DNA of 64,000 nt from Mesorhizobium sp. M1E.F.Ca.ET.045.02.1.1 (lineage in GTDB: Bacteria; Pseudomonadota; Alphaproteobacteria; Rhizobiales; Rhizobiaceae): the NCBI RefSeq assembly GCF_003952485.1, contig NZ_CP034447.1, positions 3,734,501 through 3,798,500 on the forward strand, read 5' to 3'. Positions 18,305 to 27,215 of this stretch are shown here, piece after piece; position 1 is the first letter of the stretch, and every line of letters starts with the position of its first letter. The position numbers were made by a program, and so were the translations under genes. Under the pieces are notes generated by a model. The model saw only the letters and a list, made by a program, of their open reading frames with translations, was not told where the DNA came from and searched no databases.

Positions 18305-20533
18305 ATGAGCCCGCGCCCCAACAGCAGCCCGTTGACGCATCAGGTCACCTTGACCGTGCTGATGCTTGCCGTTTGCGCGCTGGCGATCGTCGTCGGCTTC
18401 GGCCTCTACGCGGCAGTCCAGGCCGACCATGCCGCGCTCGAACGCCAAAAGATATTCATCGCCGATGGCCTGAAGGATCAGATCGCGACGGTTCAGCGTG
18501 AGCAGGAAAGCGTTTCGGTCTGGGATGACGCCGTCACCAATGTGAAGGCCGGCAACCAGGCCTGGATCGAGGAGAATCTCAGCGTCTGGATGTATACCTA
18601 TTACGGCCACAACCGGGTCTACCTCCTCGACGCCGCAAACCTTCCGGTCCATGCCATGCGGGAGGGCGAGGTGCTCGATCCGTCGGCCTATCGCGAGGAC
18701 GAGCCGGCAATGCTCTCCACCATCGAGAAATTGCGCGCCATGCTCGCCCAGCCGCCGAAGGCCGACGCTTCCGGCCAGCCGGCCAAGATGGTCGCCGGGG
18801 ATCTGGTGTCGCTGGGCGGCAAGCCGGCGATCCTCAGCGTCATGCCGCTGGTGCCGAGCACCGACAGGGTCACCCAGGAGCCCGGCAGCGAATATCTGCA
18901 TGTGTCGGTGGAGTTCATCAACGACGCCGTCATCGGCAAAATCGCCGAGAAATACCTGCTCGAGGGCGCGCGACTCGTGCCCTTGTCGCAACCGGTCGGC
19001 GCGGCGGCCGTTCCGCTGGTCGATTCGCGCGGCGTCATCCTCGGCTATATAGGCTGGAACCAGGAACGGCCCGGCCTTACCCTGGTGCGCAAGATGGCGC
19101 CGGCGCTGGCCGTGGCGCTGCTTGTGGCGGCTGGTGTTCTGGCGTTCCTGCTGCGCCGGCTCCGCCGCGCTTCGTCCGCGCTGCAGACAAGCCAGGATGA
19201 GGCGCAATATCTCGCTTTCCACGACACGCTCACCGGTCTGCCCAACAGGGCGCTGTTCGAGGACCGCTTGCGACGGGCCCTGCTCAGGACTAGCCAGGAT
19301 ATGGCGGTTCACGACATGGGAGGGGTGGCGTTGCTTTATCTCGATCTCGACCGCTTCAAGCATATCAATGACACGCTCGGCCATCCCGCGGGCGATGAGC
19401 TGGTGCGCCAGACGGCAGCCAGGCTCCAGCACACCGTTCGCGAGGTGGATACCGTGGCGCGGCTGGGCGGCGACGAGTTCGCGCTGATCCTCGTCGACAT
19501 CCGCGATATCCGAGCCGCCGAGGATATCGCCGAGCGGCTGTTGCAGAAGTTGCAGGAGCCGTTCAAGCTCATGGACGATCAGGTCTTCGTCAGCGCCTCG
19601 ATCGGCATCGCGCTGGCGGCCGGCGACGAGACGGATGCCGACGATCTCTTGCGTAAGGCCGACATCGCGCTCTACGAAGCCAAGAAGAACGGCCGCGGCC
19701 GGCACCAGGTCTTCGCCGGCGACATGGACGACCTTCTCTTGCGCAAGCGCAAGGTCGAGACCGAGCTTCGCAAGGCCCTCGACGGCGGAACCGGCATCGG
19801 GCTCGCCTACCAGCCGGTGTTCGCGGCGAACGGCAAGACGATCCTCGGCGCAGAGGCGCTGATCCGCTGGGGGCATGAGGTGCATGGCGCATTGCCGGCG
19901 GCGCAGTTCATCGCCATCGCCGAGGAGCGCGGCATGATCGGCCAACTCGGCGCGTGGGTGCTGCAGGAAGCCTGCCGCTTCGCCGTGCGGACCGACTTGC
20001 CGTGGCTCGCCGTCAACGTGTCACCGCTGCAATTGCGCGACGCCGGCTTTCCCGAACAGGTTGCGTCGATCCTTGCCGACACCGGGCTGGCGCCGCAGCG
20101 CCTGCAGTTCGAAATCACCGAAAGCGTGCTTCTGGACAACAGCGATGCTTCGAGGGCGGCTCTGGCCGCCTTGCGCCAGTTGGGCGTCGGCATCGTTCTG
20201 GACGATTTCGGTACCGGCTATTCATCGCTGAGCCACCTGCGTCGCCACGCCATCGACAAGCTCAAGATAGACTGTTCCTTCGTGCGGCTTCTCGATGGCG
20301 AAGGCAACTCGGCGGCGATCGTCAAGGCGCTGATCGATCTCGCCGTCGCGCTCGGAGTCGACGTCACCGCCGAGGGTGTGGAGACCGAGGCGCAGAAGAT
20401 GCTGCTGGTCGCCATGGGCTGCCGGCAACTGCAGGGCTATCTCCTGTCGCCGCCGCTCGAGCCGGTCCAACTGCTCGGCCTTTCCGGTCTGGCTTCGCCG
20501 GATGAGGTCGAGCCGGCCGCCGCGCGCGCCTGA
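18305..20533 (+). CDS. Membrane-bound GGDEF-EAL protein (cyclic-di-GMP turnover)
   Basis: About 742 aa. Two membrane spans (VTLTVLMLAVCALAIVVGFG and a second near residues 265-285) flank a periplasmic CHASE4-like sensor with VWDDAVTNV. The cytoplasmic part has a diguanylate cyclase domain with intact GGDEF near residue 388 (RLGGDEFALIL), then a phosphodiesterase domain with EAL near 516 (GAEALIRW), NVSPLQL, ITES, DDFGTGYSS, KIDCSF and EGVE. Both active sites look complete, so it could make or degrade cyclic-di-GMP. The ATG at 18305 is chosen over an in-frame TTG at 18272; neither has a strong ribosome binding site. Confidence 0.9.
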   Translation: MSPRPNSSPLTHQVTLTVLMLAVCALAIVVGFGLYAAVQADHAALERQKIFIADGLKDQIATVQREQESVSVWDDAVTNVKAGNQAWIEENLSVWMYTYYGHNRVYLLDAANLPVHAMREGEVLDPSAYREDEPAMLSTIEKLRAMLAQPPKADASGQPAKMVAGDLVSLGGKPAILSVMPLVPSTDRVTQEPGSEYLHVSVEFINDAVIGKIAEKYLLEGARLVPLSQPVGAAAVPLVDSRGVILGYIGWNQERPGLTLVRKMAPALAVALLVAAGVLAFLLRRLRRASSALQTSQDEAQYLAFHDTLTGLPNRALFEDRLRRALLRTSQDMAVHDMGGVALLYLDLDRFKHINDTLGHPAGDELVRQTAARLQHTVREVDTVARLGGDEFALILVDIRDIRAAEDIAERLLQKLQEPFKLMDDQVFVSASIGIALAAGDETDADDLLRKADIALYEAKKNGRGRHQVFAGDMDDLLLRKRKVETELRKALDGGTGIGLAYQPVFAANGKTILGAEALIRWGHEVHGALPAAQFIAIAEERGMIGQLGAWVLQEACRFAVRTDLPWLAVNVSPLQLRDAGFPEQVASILADTGLAPQRLQFEITESVLLDNSDASRAALAALRQLGVGIVLDDFGTGYSSLSHLRRHAIDKLKIDCSFVRLLDGEGNSAAIVKALIDLAVALGVDVTAEGVETEAQKMLLVAMGCRQLQGYLLSPPLEPVQLLGLSGLASPDEVEPAAARA

Positions 20534-20536
20534 TCC

Positions 20537-21493
20537 CTACCAGCCGGGCAGGATCTGGTTCGCCTTGGTCCGCTTCATCTTGGCGAAAGCAAGCGCCGCG
20601 AAGTCGAAGCTTCCCGTCTCCTCGCCGACGGGCACGGAAATGTTGTCGAGGCTTTCCGCAATGTGGCGGGCCAGGGCGTCGACGATCTCCGGCTGCGAGG
20701 TCTGGCCGCGCATGATGCCGATCCGGCAGTCCGGCAGCGCATCGAACCCATCGGCCTCGCCAAGCACGCGCATGCCGGGCCTGAGCGCGCATTCCGGCAG
20801 CACCGAGATGGCGAGGCCGGAAAGCACGGCGGCGGTGATCACGGTGGCCGAGAAGCTGGAGAACAGCACGCGATACTCGCGGTTCTGCCGGTCGAGCACG
20901 TCGACGGCGGCGCGCCGCCAGACGCAATTCGGCCGGCCGAACGCCATCGGCAGGATTTCCTGCTCATGCGTGGCGTGGTTGGCCGAGGTGACCCACAAAA
21001 GCGGTTCGCGCCGCACCACTTCCGACTGGCCGCGGGTGTCGTTGTGCGTCACCAGCGCGAGGTCGAGATTGCCGCGCTTGATGTGCTCGACCAGCCCGGG
21101 CGTCGGTTCGCAGATCACGGTCAGCTCGACCCGCGGGTTGGAGCGCGAGAAGCGCGCCATGATCTCGGGCAGGAAACGGTCGGCATAGTCGTCCGGCGTG
21201 CCGATCCTGATCGTGCCTTCCAGCCGCTGGTCGTCGAAGGCGGCTAAAGTCTCGCGGTTGAGGTAGATCAGCCGCCTGGCATAGGACAGCAGCCTGTCGC
21301 CTTCCTCGGTCAACTTGTTGGTGCGCCCGTCCTTTTCGAACAGCGGCTTGCCGATCCGCTCCTCCAGCCGGCGCATCTGCATCGACACTGCCGACTGCGT
21401 GCGATGCACCTCTTCGGCCGCCCGGGTGAAGCTGCCGGTGTCGGCGATCGAGATGAAGGTCTGCAACTGATCGAGATCGAGCGGCGCTTTCAT
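20537..21493 (-). CDS. LysR family regulator, LrhA-like
   Basis: 318 aa. The N-terminal winged helix-turn-helix (LDQLQTFISIADTGSFTRAAEEVHRTQSAVSMQMRRLEERIG) closely resembles LrhA/HexA-type LysR regulators, and the effector-binding domain follows (IRIGTPDDYADRFLPEI). The ligand is unknown. It ends 3 bases from the convergent cyclic-di-GMP gene and is divergent from the DUF1127 gene, which is a possible target by LysR convention. Confidence 0.88.
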   Translation of the reverse strand: MKAPLDLDQLQTFISIADTGSFTRAAEEVHRTQSAVSMQMRRLEERIGKPLFEKDGRTNKLTEEGDRLLSYARRLIYLNRETLAAFDDQRLEGTIRIGTPDDYADRFLPEIMARFSRSNPRVELTVICEPTPGLVEHIKRGNLDLALVTHNDTRGQSEVVRREPLLWVTSANHATHEQEILPMAFGRPNCVWRRAAVDVLDRQNREYRVLFSSFSATVITAAVLSGLAISVLPECALRPGMRVLGEADGFDALPDCRIGIMRGQTSQPEIVDALARHIAESLDNISVPVGEETGSFDFAALAFAKMKRTKANQILPGW

Positions 21494-21592
21494 CGGTCCA
21501 ATCCATCATTGATGTTGATGCTACAGATTAAAAACATTCGTTGGATTAATCAATCACGCGATGGCAAATTGGCATTGTCCACATGAAGGCAC

Positions 21593-21640
21593 TGCATGTC
21601 GCCCAAAAGTGGCTCCCGGGTTGGGGGCGACGACATGCAT
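21593..21640. repeat. Palindromic intergenic repeat
   Basis: TGCATGTCGCCC (21593-21604) and GGGCGACGACATGCA (21625-21639) form an inverted repeat with a 3-nt bulge. It matches, from memory, a dispersed GCATGTCGCCCAAAAGTG-type palindrome common in Mesorhizobium. A degenerate partial copy (GGTTTTGGGACAACGACG) appears to lie near 3403-3421. Confidence 0.55.
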
Positions 21641-21729
21641 CACTTTAAGTGTATCGAGACCGCAACGGCGCTTCTCCCAAGGCGCCGGTTGCCTGGTTTC
21701 GTCCGCTCGACTCCGAAGGAGAGACCGAC

Positions 21730-22020
21730 ATGACCACGATCGAATTCGCCTCCAAGACCCCGCGCATCACCACGCGTCCGGCCGTTGCGACGCTTGTGGT
21801 CAATGCTCTCGTCAACGCCTACCGCGCCTGGAAAAACCGCCGCGCCTTCTACCGCCTTGGCGAGATGTCGGACGCCGAGCTTGCCGATATCGGCCTCACC
21901 CGCGCCGACCTCCACGTCGCCGTTGCCGTGCCCTTTGGCCGCGATCCGACGGCGAAGCTGCGCGCGATTGCCAGCGACCGCGCCGACACGATCGAGGACC
22001 TCGCCCGCAAGGTGGCCTGA
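21730..22020 (+). CDS. DUF1127 domain protein
   Basis: 96 aa. The DUF1127 core is visible as AWKNRRAFYRLGEMSDAELADIGLTRADLHVAV. The ATG at 21730 follows AAGGAGAG. DUF1127 proteins are small, Arg-rich and often RNA-binding; in Rhodobacter the DUF1127 protein CcaF1 is cotranscribed with CCUCCUCCC-loop RNAs. Here too the gene is followed by C-rich hairpins (22081-22160). Divergent from the LysR gene. Confidence 0.85.
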   Translation: MTTIEFASKTPRITTRPAVATLVVNALVNAYRAWKNRRAFYRLGEMSDAELADIGLTRADLHVAVAVPFGRDPTAKLRAIASDRADTIEDLARKVA

Positions 22021-22080
22021 GCGGCTGCATTCTCGGTCGCCTGTGAACCTTTTTGAGGGCTCGGCGCGACCAAGCTTCAT

Positions 22081-22160
22081 GCAGGCTCCCACACTCCCAG
22101 CCGGTTCCCCGCCGGCCTGCCTGCAGATTGCCCGGTTCCCCCTGCGGACCGGGCATTTTT
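22081..22160 (+). terminator. C-rich hairpins and terminator after DUF1127
   Basis: Two hairpins expose C-rich loops. GCCGG-TTCCCCG-CCGGC lies at 22100-22116. TGCCCGGT / ACCGGGCA (22129-22136 / 22148-22155) has loop TCCCCCTGCGG and is followed by TTTTTCTTTT, making it an intrinsic terminator. The loops contain TTCCCC or TCCCCC rather than CCTCCTCCC. Confidence 0.8.
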
Positions 22161-22175
22161 CTTTTGAGTTGAGCG

Positions 22176-23177
22176 CTACCGCCGTTCCATGCCGCGCTTG
22201 AACTGGTCGAAGATCGTTTCCATGCCCTTCTGATACTCGTCGCGCTGCTGCGCGCCGGTCTCGAACATCTGGCCGAAAATGTCGTCAAACGGGTTTCGCG
22301 GCCGGCCGCTCGGATTGGTCTGCGGCTGCGGCTCACTCTGTTGGGGTTGGCGCTGTTGCGGCTGCTGCGGCGCCGGCTGACCGCCCGGCAAGCCGAAGCC
22401 GCCGCCCTGGCGCAGCATCTCCTCGAACATCTTGCCGAGCGGATTGTCGCCATAAGGGCTCTGCGTCTGCTGAGGCTGGTTTTGCGTCTGCTGCGCGCCG
22501 CCGCCGAACATGTCCTGCAGCACCTTGCCAAGCGGATTATCGCCGTAAGGGTTCGGCGTCTGCTGCGGCTGGCTTTGCGGCTGCTGCGTGCCGCCGCCGA
22601 ACATGTCCTGAAGCACCTTGCCCAGAGGATTGTCGCCATAAGGATTGGGCGCCGGTTGCGGCGCCTGCGCGCCGCCTCCCGCCTGCCGCATCATCTCCTC
22701 GATGATTTCGCCAAGCGGGTTGCTGCCGCCGCCGAAGCCGCCGGCGGCCTGCATCTGGTTGTTGGTCTGCTTGAACAGCCCGCCCATCATCATCGAGGCC
22801 ATCGCCGGCAGCATCTGCTGCAGCACCTGCTGGCTGAGCCCGGTGGCCTGCGCGGCCTGGGCGGCGACGGCGCGCGACAGGTCCTTCGAGCCGAACAGGT
22901 GGCCGAGAATGCCGTTGCCCTCGTTGATGCCTTGCGGCGAAAAGGCTCTGGTGGCGTCCTCGAAATATTTGGCGTGCTGGCCGCTCGCCATCGCCGTCAT
23001 GAAGGCGCCCATCCCGTAAGGATCGGCGGTGTTACGCTGCAGCCCCTGCGAGAAGGCGGGTAGCAGCGCCTGGATCGCTGCCTGGGTCTGCTGCATCGAC
23101 AGGCCATACTGCTGAGCCAGCGCCTGCATGCCGGCGCCGTTCTGGGCTTGCGAAAAAATGTCGAACAGGGAAGGCAT
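22176..23177 (-). CDS. DUF937-like protein with tandem repeats
   Basis: 333 aa. The N-terminal half is helical and Gln/Ala/Met-rich (QNGAGMQALAQQYGLSMQQT), as in DUF937 proteins. The middle holds at least three tandem repeats of about 32-34 residues, each with NPYGDNPLGKVLQDMFGGG or a variant separated by Gln/Pro-rich linkers, plus a diverged first copy (NPLGEIIEEMMRQ) and a final NPFDDIFGQMFE unit. No signal peptide or membrane span is seen. Function unknown. It lies about 100 bases downstream of gshA on the same strand. Confidence 0.75.
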   Translation of the reverse strand: MPSLFDIFSQAQNGAGMQALAQQYGLSMQQTQAAIQALLPAFSQGLQRNTADPYGMGAFMTAMASGQHAKYFEDATRAFSPQGINEGNGILGHLFGSKDLSRAVAAQAAQATGLSQQVLQQMLPAMASMMMGGLFKQTNNQMQAAGGFGGGSNPLGEIIEEMMRQAGGGAQAPQPAPNPYGDNPLGKVLQDMFGGGTQQPQSQPQQTPNPYGDNPLGKVLQDMFGGGAQQTQNQPQQTQSPYGDNPLGKMFEEMLRQGGGFGLPGGQPAPQQPQQRQPQQSEPQPQTNPSGRPRNPFDDIFGQMFETGAQQRDEYQKGMETIFDQFKRGMERR

Positions 23178-23276
23178 GGGGTCTCCTCCGCAATATCCTC
23201 ACGGAGGAACCTAGTTCGTTTCCATCACCGATTGAAGCGGCTTTTGCCGAGCCGCTGTCAGGCGGCAGGCGAACGG

Positions 23277-24650
23277 CTAATAGGCGTATTCCATGAATAC
23301 CGGCTCGATCGAGCCGCCCCAGCGTGTGTGATAGGCAGACAGCATCTCCTCGGCGCTGGTGGTGCCGCGCGCCACCACCTCGTCGAGGGTGTTGAGGAAC
23401 GAGGTCTCGTCATAGCCGTCGCGGTTCTTCTTGCAGCGATTCTTCAGTCCCATGCGCGAGATGGCGAGCACGTCGCGGGCGACGTCGCGCAAGGTGGCGT
23501 TGCGGAACGGCGCCGCAATGCCCTGCTCCGGCACGGCGTTGCGCATCGCCAGAGCTTCCTTGTAGGTCCAGCTCGATGTCAGCGTCTCGGCGGCGTCCAG
23601 CGCCTGCTCGTCATAGAGCAGCCCGACCCAGAAGGCCGGCAGGGCGCAGATGCGCCGCCATGGTCCGCCGTCGGCGCCGCGCATTTCGAGGAAGCGCTTC
23701 AGCCGCACGTCCGGAAAGAGGGTCGACAGGTGGTTGGCCCAGTCGCCCATTGTCGGTAGCCCGTCGGGCACTTCGCCGCGGGCGGCACCCGCCATGAACT
23801 GGCGGAATGTGTAGCGCGTCATGTCGTGATAGTGGCCGTCGCGAATGACGAAATACATCGGCACGTCGAGCGCCCATTCGACATAGTCGGCAAAGCCGAA
23901 GTCGGGTGCAAAGCAGAATTCCAGCATGCCGGAGCGCTGGTTGTCGGTATCGCGCCAGATGTCGCCGCGCCAGCTCTGAAGGCCGTTCGGATGGCTCTCC
24001 GTGAAAGGCGAATTGGCGAACAGCGCCGTCGACAGCGGCTGCAGCTTCAGCGACACCTGCATTTTTCGCCGCATGTCGGTCTCGCTTTCGAAGTCGAGAT
24101 TCACCTGTATCGTGCAGGTGCGGTACATCATGTCGAGGCCCTTCGATCCGACCTTCGGCATGTAGCGGGTCATGATCTCGTAGCGCGACTTCGGCATTTT
24201 CGGCGTTTCGGCGAGCGACCATTTCGGGCTGCCGCCGAGGCCGAGGAAGCGGATGCCGAGGGGCTCGGCGATCTCGCGCACCTGCGCCAGATGCGCGTTG
24301 CCCTCGCGGCAGGTCTGGTGGATCGACTCCAGCGGCGCGCCGGAAAGCTCGAACTGCCCGCCCGGCTCCAGCGAGATCGCGCCCTGGCCGGTCGGCTCGA
24401 CCAGGCCGATGATGCGGCCGGCATCCATGATCGGATCCCAGCCGAGCTTTTCCTGCATGCCTTCCAGGATGGCGCGGATGCCGCGCTCGCCGCCATAGGG
24501 CACCGGCGCATTGCCGTCGACATAGAAGGGGAATTTCTCGTGCTCGGTGCCGATGCGCCATTTGTCGCGCGGCTTGTTGCCCGCGGCCAGGTAGCCGACG
24601 AGTTCGTCGATGCCTTCGATGGGACTGGTATCGGTTGTGTCGCGCGCCAT
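23277..24650 (-). CDS. gshA: Glutamate-cysteine ligase, plant type
   Basis: 457 aa cytoplasmic enzyme for the first step of glutathione synthesis, joining Glu and Cys with ATP. Motifs include WRIGTEHEKFPFY near the N-terminus, QGAISLEPGGQFELSGAP, TCTIQVNLDF and RSGMLEFCF. It belongs to the plant/alphaproteobacterial GCS type rather than the E. coli type. In other rhizobia rsmE usually lies directly upstream; here the two are separated by an insertion sequence. Confidence 0.93.
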   Translation of the reverse strand: MARDTTDTSPIEGIDELVGYLAAGNKPRDKWRIGTEHEKFPFYVDGNAPVPYGGERGIRAILEGMQEKLGWDPIMDAGRIIGLVEPTGQGAISLEPGGQFELSGAPLESIHQTCREGNAHLAQVREIAEPLGIRFLGLGGSPKWSLAETPKMPKSRYEIMTRYMPKVGSKGLDMMYRTCTIQVNLDFESETDMRRKMQVSLKLQPLSTALFANSPFTESHPNGLQSWRGDIWRDTDNQRSGMLEFCFAPDFGFADYVEWALDVPMYFVIRDGHYHDMTRYTFRQFMAGAARGEVPDGLPTMGDWANHLSTLFPDVRLKRFLEMRGADGGPWRRICALPAFWVGLLYDEQALDAAETLTSSWTYKEALAMRNAVPEQGIAAPFRNATLRDVARDVLAISRMGLKNRCKKNRDGYDETSFLNTLDEVVARGTTSAEEMLSAYHTRWGGSIEPVFMEYAY

Positions 24651-24770
24651 GAAAAAGCCCTCCGCAGCGGCCGACCGACCGCCGGGCGCTAGATGGACGA
24701 AATGTCAGTAGCCGATCAAGCGAAAAATCCTGAGCCACGGCTCAACTGGATTTGATCTGCATGGCGCGCC

Positions 24771-24912
24771 TTCCCTTCTCCCCTTGTGGGAGAAGGTGGA
24801 TCGGCGCGCTAGCGCCGAGACGGATGAGGGGTGTTCCAGCGGAGTGAGACGTTGGTGTCTTCTGGAGCACCCCTCATCCGTCGCCTTCGGCGACACCTTC
24901 TCCCACGAGGGG
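24771..24912. repeat. Dispersed palindromic repeat split by the insertion sequence
   Basis: A long imperfect palindrome starts TTCTCCCCTTGTGGGAGAAG and returns as CACCTTCTCCCACGAGGGG. The IS lies in its right arm, and the element resumes at 26426-26446. Copies of the same family are at 38470-38602, 41446-41590 and 41938-42080. Confidence 0.75.
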
Positions 24913-24940
24913 CTAGCGTGCGCACACATTTGCTTCGGGC

Positions 24941-26245
24941 TCATTTTTGCGAGGCCAGAACGAAGCCGTGTGTGATGGCGTTGAAGCGTCTGAGGCCGTG
25001 GGTGAAGGTGATGGGCCCTGGCGGGCGTTCCTTTTCGTAGCCGTTCCAGCCTCCGAGCCTGGCGATACACCAGGCGGCCCAGGCGAGCGTGTGCGTGGGG
25101 TGCGGGTTCTTCTGCTTTTGGGTCTTGCCTTCAAGCTTGGCGATGAGCACTTCCAGGACGGTGATCTCGGTGGGATCGAAGAGGTGTGCGGCCTGGAAGC
25201 GCTGGCCCGGCGAACCACGCCCGTGTACGAGTTGCATGACCTTGGTGGCGACGACCAGAGCGGTGGCGGCCAGACGTTCGAGTGCATCGCCGTCGGCGAT
25301 GAGACTTTCCTCCAGATCGATGGCCTGCGACTTCACGGTCCGAAACAGCTGTTCGACGCTCCAACGCGAGCGATACAGGTCGACGATGCGGCAGGCATCG
25401 GCGAGCGTTTCGACGCTGTGGGTGGTCAACAGCCGCCAGATCACCGCGTCCTTGGCCGAAGGTGGATCGATCTCACGCACTTCCACCATGTTGAGCGTGA
25501 GTTCGCGCGGATCGCGGCTGTCGGCGCCAAGGCGGGGCTGGCGCAAGCTCACCGCGGTGAAGCGAACGGCCAGTTCGACGGTGCGGGCCGGCCGGCCGGG
25601 TCGGGCCTGCAGTTCGAAGGCAATGCGGCCGGCTTCCGGCGTCTTGGCGATCGCGCCGAACAGGCGCTCGCCCCGGGTGCCCAAGGCCCGATCCCGTACA
25701 GCGCGGATGAGCACATGGGTGCGCTCGTCGGGCAGCCTTGCAAACACTTCGTAGATGTCGGCCTCGCGGTCGCCGATCACCGTCATCTGCGGCGCGTCGG
25801 TCAGCGCCTGGCATGCCGCCTTGGCGGTGCCGATCCACTTGTGGCTTTCCTTGGCTTCGATCGGCAGCGCCTGGTAGTCATCCGCCTTCTCTGCCTCGCG
25901 CCGCCAGATCGTGGCGCCTGCAAGGCCAAGGACCGAGCCGTCCACGGCATCCACGGCCAACGCCGGATGCACGAACAGCCCGATATCCGTGCCATTGCCG
26001 ACACGACCGAGGCCGCGCTTGCGCGAAGCCTTGGCTTCATAGTTGATCTCGCTGCTGTCCTCGATGATCAGCACGTGGCGGCCGGCGGCCAGTTCGGCGG
26101 TTCGCGCCGCCGCCGTGCGGATGATCTCTTGCGTGCTCACGTGGCGATTGCGAAACAGGCGTGTGAATGCGACCTTCTCGGCGCGCGTGTCGGCCAGCCG
26201 GCGCATGCCCGTGCTGACACGCGCAAACATGCGCTCCAGAACCAT
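24941..26245 (-). CDS. IS4-family transposase (copy 1)
   Basis: 434 aa from the ATG at 26245. Catalytic features are IIEDSSEINYE (first Asp), GDREADIYE (second Asp) and YRSRWSVEQLFRTVK, which fits the Y-(2)-R-(3)-E-(6)-K signature of IS4 transposases. The normal N-terminal segment of the family is missing from this frame but is encoded just upstream in another frame (26298 to about 26253), joined at an A6G4 tract. A -1 frameshift would give about 452 aa. Differs from copy 2 by one residue (His for Asp near the C-terminus) and one silent change. Confidence 0.92.
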   Translation of the reverse strand: MVLERMFARVSTGMRRLADTRAEKVAFTRLFRNRHVSTQEIIRTAAARTAELAAGRHVLIIEDSSEINYEAKASRKRGLGRVGNGTDIGLFVHPALAVDAVDGSVLGLAGATIWRREAEKADDYQALPIEAKESHKWIGTAKAACQALTDAPQMTVIGDREADIYEVFARLPDERTHVLIRAVRDRALGTRGERLFGAIAKTPEAGRIAFELQARPGRPARTVELAVRFTAVSLRQPRLGADSRDPRELTLNMVEVREIDPPSAKDAVIWRLLTTHSVETLADACRIVDLYRSRWSVEQLFRTVKSQAIDLEESLIADGDALERLAATALVVATKVMQLVHGRGSPGQRFQAAHLFDPTEITVLEVLIAKLEGKTQKQKNPHPTHTLAWAAWCIARLGGWNGYEKERPPGPITFTHGLRRFNAITHGFVLASQK

Positions 26246-26298
26246 GCTCCCCTTTTTTGCAGGCGCAGGTCGCCGAAGTAGCCAAGCAACGAAGCCAT
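26237..26298 (-). other. Transposase 5' segment and A6G4 slip site (copy 1)
   Basis: A short frame starting at ATG 26298 encodes MASLLGYFGDLRLQKRG, which resembles the N-terminus of IS4-type transposases (FGD-R-L-KRG). It meets an A6G4 run (A-tract complement at 26253-26258) where a -1 shift continues as KGSMVLERMF into the main frame. Identical in both copies. Confidence 0.6.
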
Positions 26299-26449
26299 CG
26301 TCAAAACCTCCAGAATCAACAATGGCGGCTACAGAATCACATACAATTCAACCGCTTCAAGCCATTTTCCGACGGCGCCTCTTCACGCTTGACCACAGCA
26401 CGAAGCAAATGTGTGCGCACGCTAGCCCACGAGGGGAGAAGGGAAGATC

Positions 26450-27184
26450 CTACCAGTCGCCGATCGTCGCCTGCATCACCGCGAGCGCCGCCACCGCCGC
26501 CGTATCGGCGCGCAGGATGCGCGGTCCGAGCGGGATGGCGGTGACGAAAGGCAACGCCCTCAGCATCCTGCGTTCGTCATCGGAAAATCCGCCTTCCGGC
26601 CCGACCAGCAGCGCGAGTTTTTTCTCCCGCACCTTCTGCAACGCCGGCAGCGGGTTGTTGGTCGAGGCGTCCTCGTCGCAGAAGATCAGCCGCCGCTCCT
26701 TGTCCCAGCCGCCGAGCAGCCGCTCCAGCTTTGCCGCCTCGCGCACCTCCGGCACGGCCAGGATGCCGCATTGCTCGGCCGCCTCGACGACATTGGCGCG
26801 CAGCCGGTCGATGCCGGGCTTCGCCACCTGCGTATGCTGGGTGACGATCGGCTGGAGGATGCCGGCGCCCATCTCCACCGCCTTCTGCACCAGATAGTCG
26901 AGCCGGCCCTGCTTCAGCGGGGCGAAGCAATAGACCAGATCGGGCAGTGGCGGCTGCGGCCGCTGCAGGGAGAGCACCTTGAGCCGGACTGCCTTCTTGG
27001 ATCTGGCGGCGATCGCCGCCGACCATTCGCCGTCGCGGCCGTTGAAAAGAAGAACTTCCGCGCCTTCGCCGAGCCGCAGCACATGCGCGAGATAGTGGCT
27101 CTGCTGTTGTCCGGCATCGAATTCGGTGCCTGGTCCGAGATCGTCCGGCACGAACAGCCGCTGCATCTTGTAGTTGGCGCGCAT
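26450..27184 (-). CDS. rsmE: 16S rRNA m3U1498 methyltransferase
   Basis: 244 aa SPOUT methyltransferase that modifies U1498 of 16S rRNA using SAM. The N-terminal PUA-like part has [24 protein letters not shown], and the C-terminal knot has [12 protein letters not shown] and [11 protein letters not shown]. Start taken as 27184; an ATG at 27166 is also possible. The IS and half a palindromic repeat now separate it from gshA. Confidence 0.93.
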   Translation of the reverse strand: MRANYKMQRLFVPDDLGPGTEFDAGQQQSHYLAHVLRLGEGAEVLLFNGRDGEWSAAIAARSKKAVRLKVLSLQRPQPPLPDLVYCFAPLKQGRLDYLVQKAVEMGAGILQPIVTQHTQVAKPGIDRLRANVVEAAEQCGILAVPEVREAAKLERLLGGWDKERRLIFCDEDASTNNPLPALQKVREKKLALLVGPEGGFSDDERRMLRALPFVTAIPLGPRILRADTAAVAALAVMQATIGDW

Positions 27185-27215
27185 GGCCGAGCAATGGGCG
27201 AGGGCAGCGTTGCCG

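Larger units (their letters stand above)
24913..26425 (-). mobile_element. IS4-family insertion sequence, copy 1
   Basis: 1513 bp. The ends are 25-bp perfect inverted repeats beginning CTAGCGTGCGCACA (24913-24937 and 26401-26425). Flanks carry an 11-bp direct repeat CCCACGAGGGG (24902-24912 and 26426-26436), the target duplication. The transposase has the IS4 YREK signature. It is inserted in a dispersed palindromic repeat between gshA and rsmE. A second copy of equal length, opposite orientation, is at 45797-47309. Confidence 0.95.
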
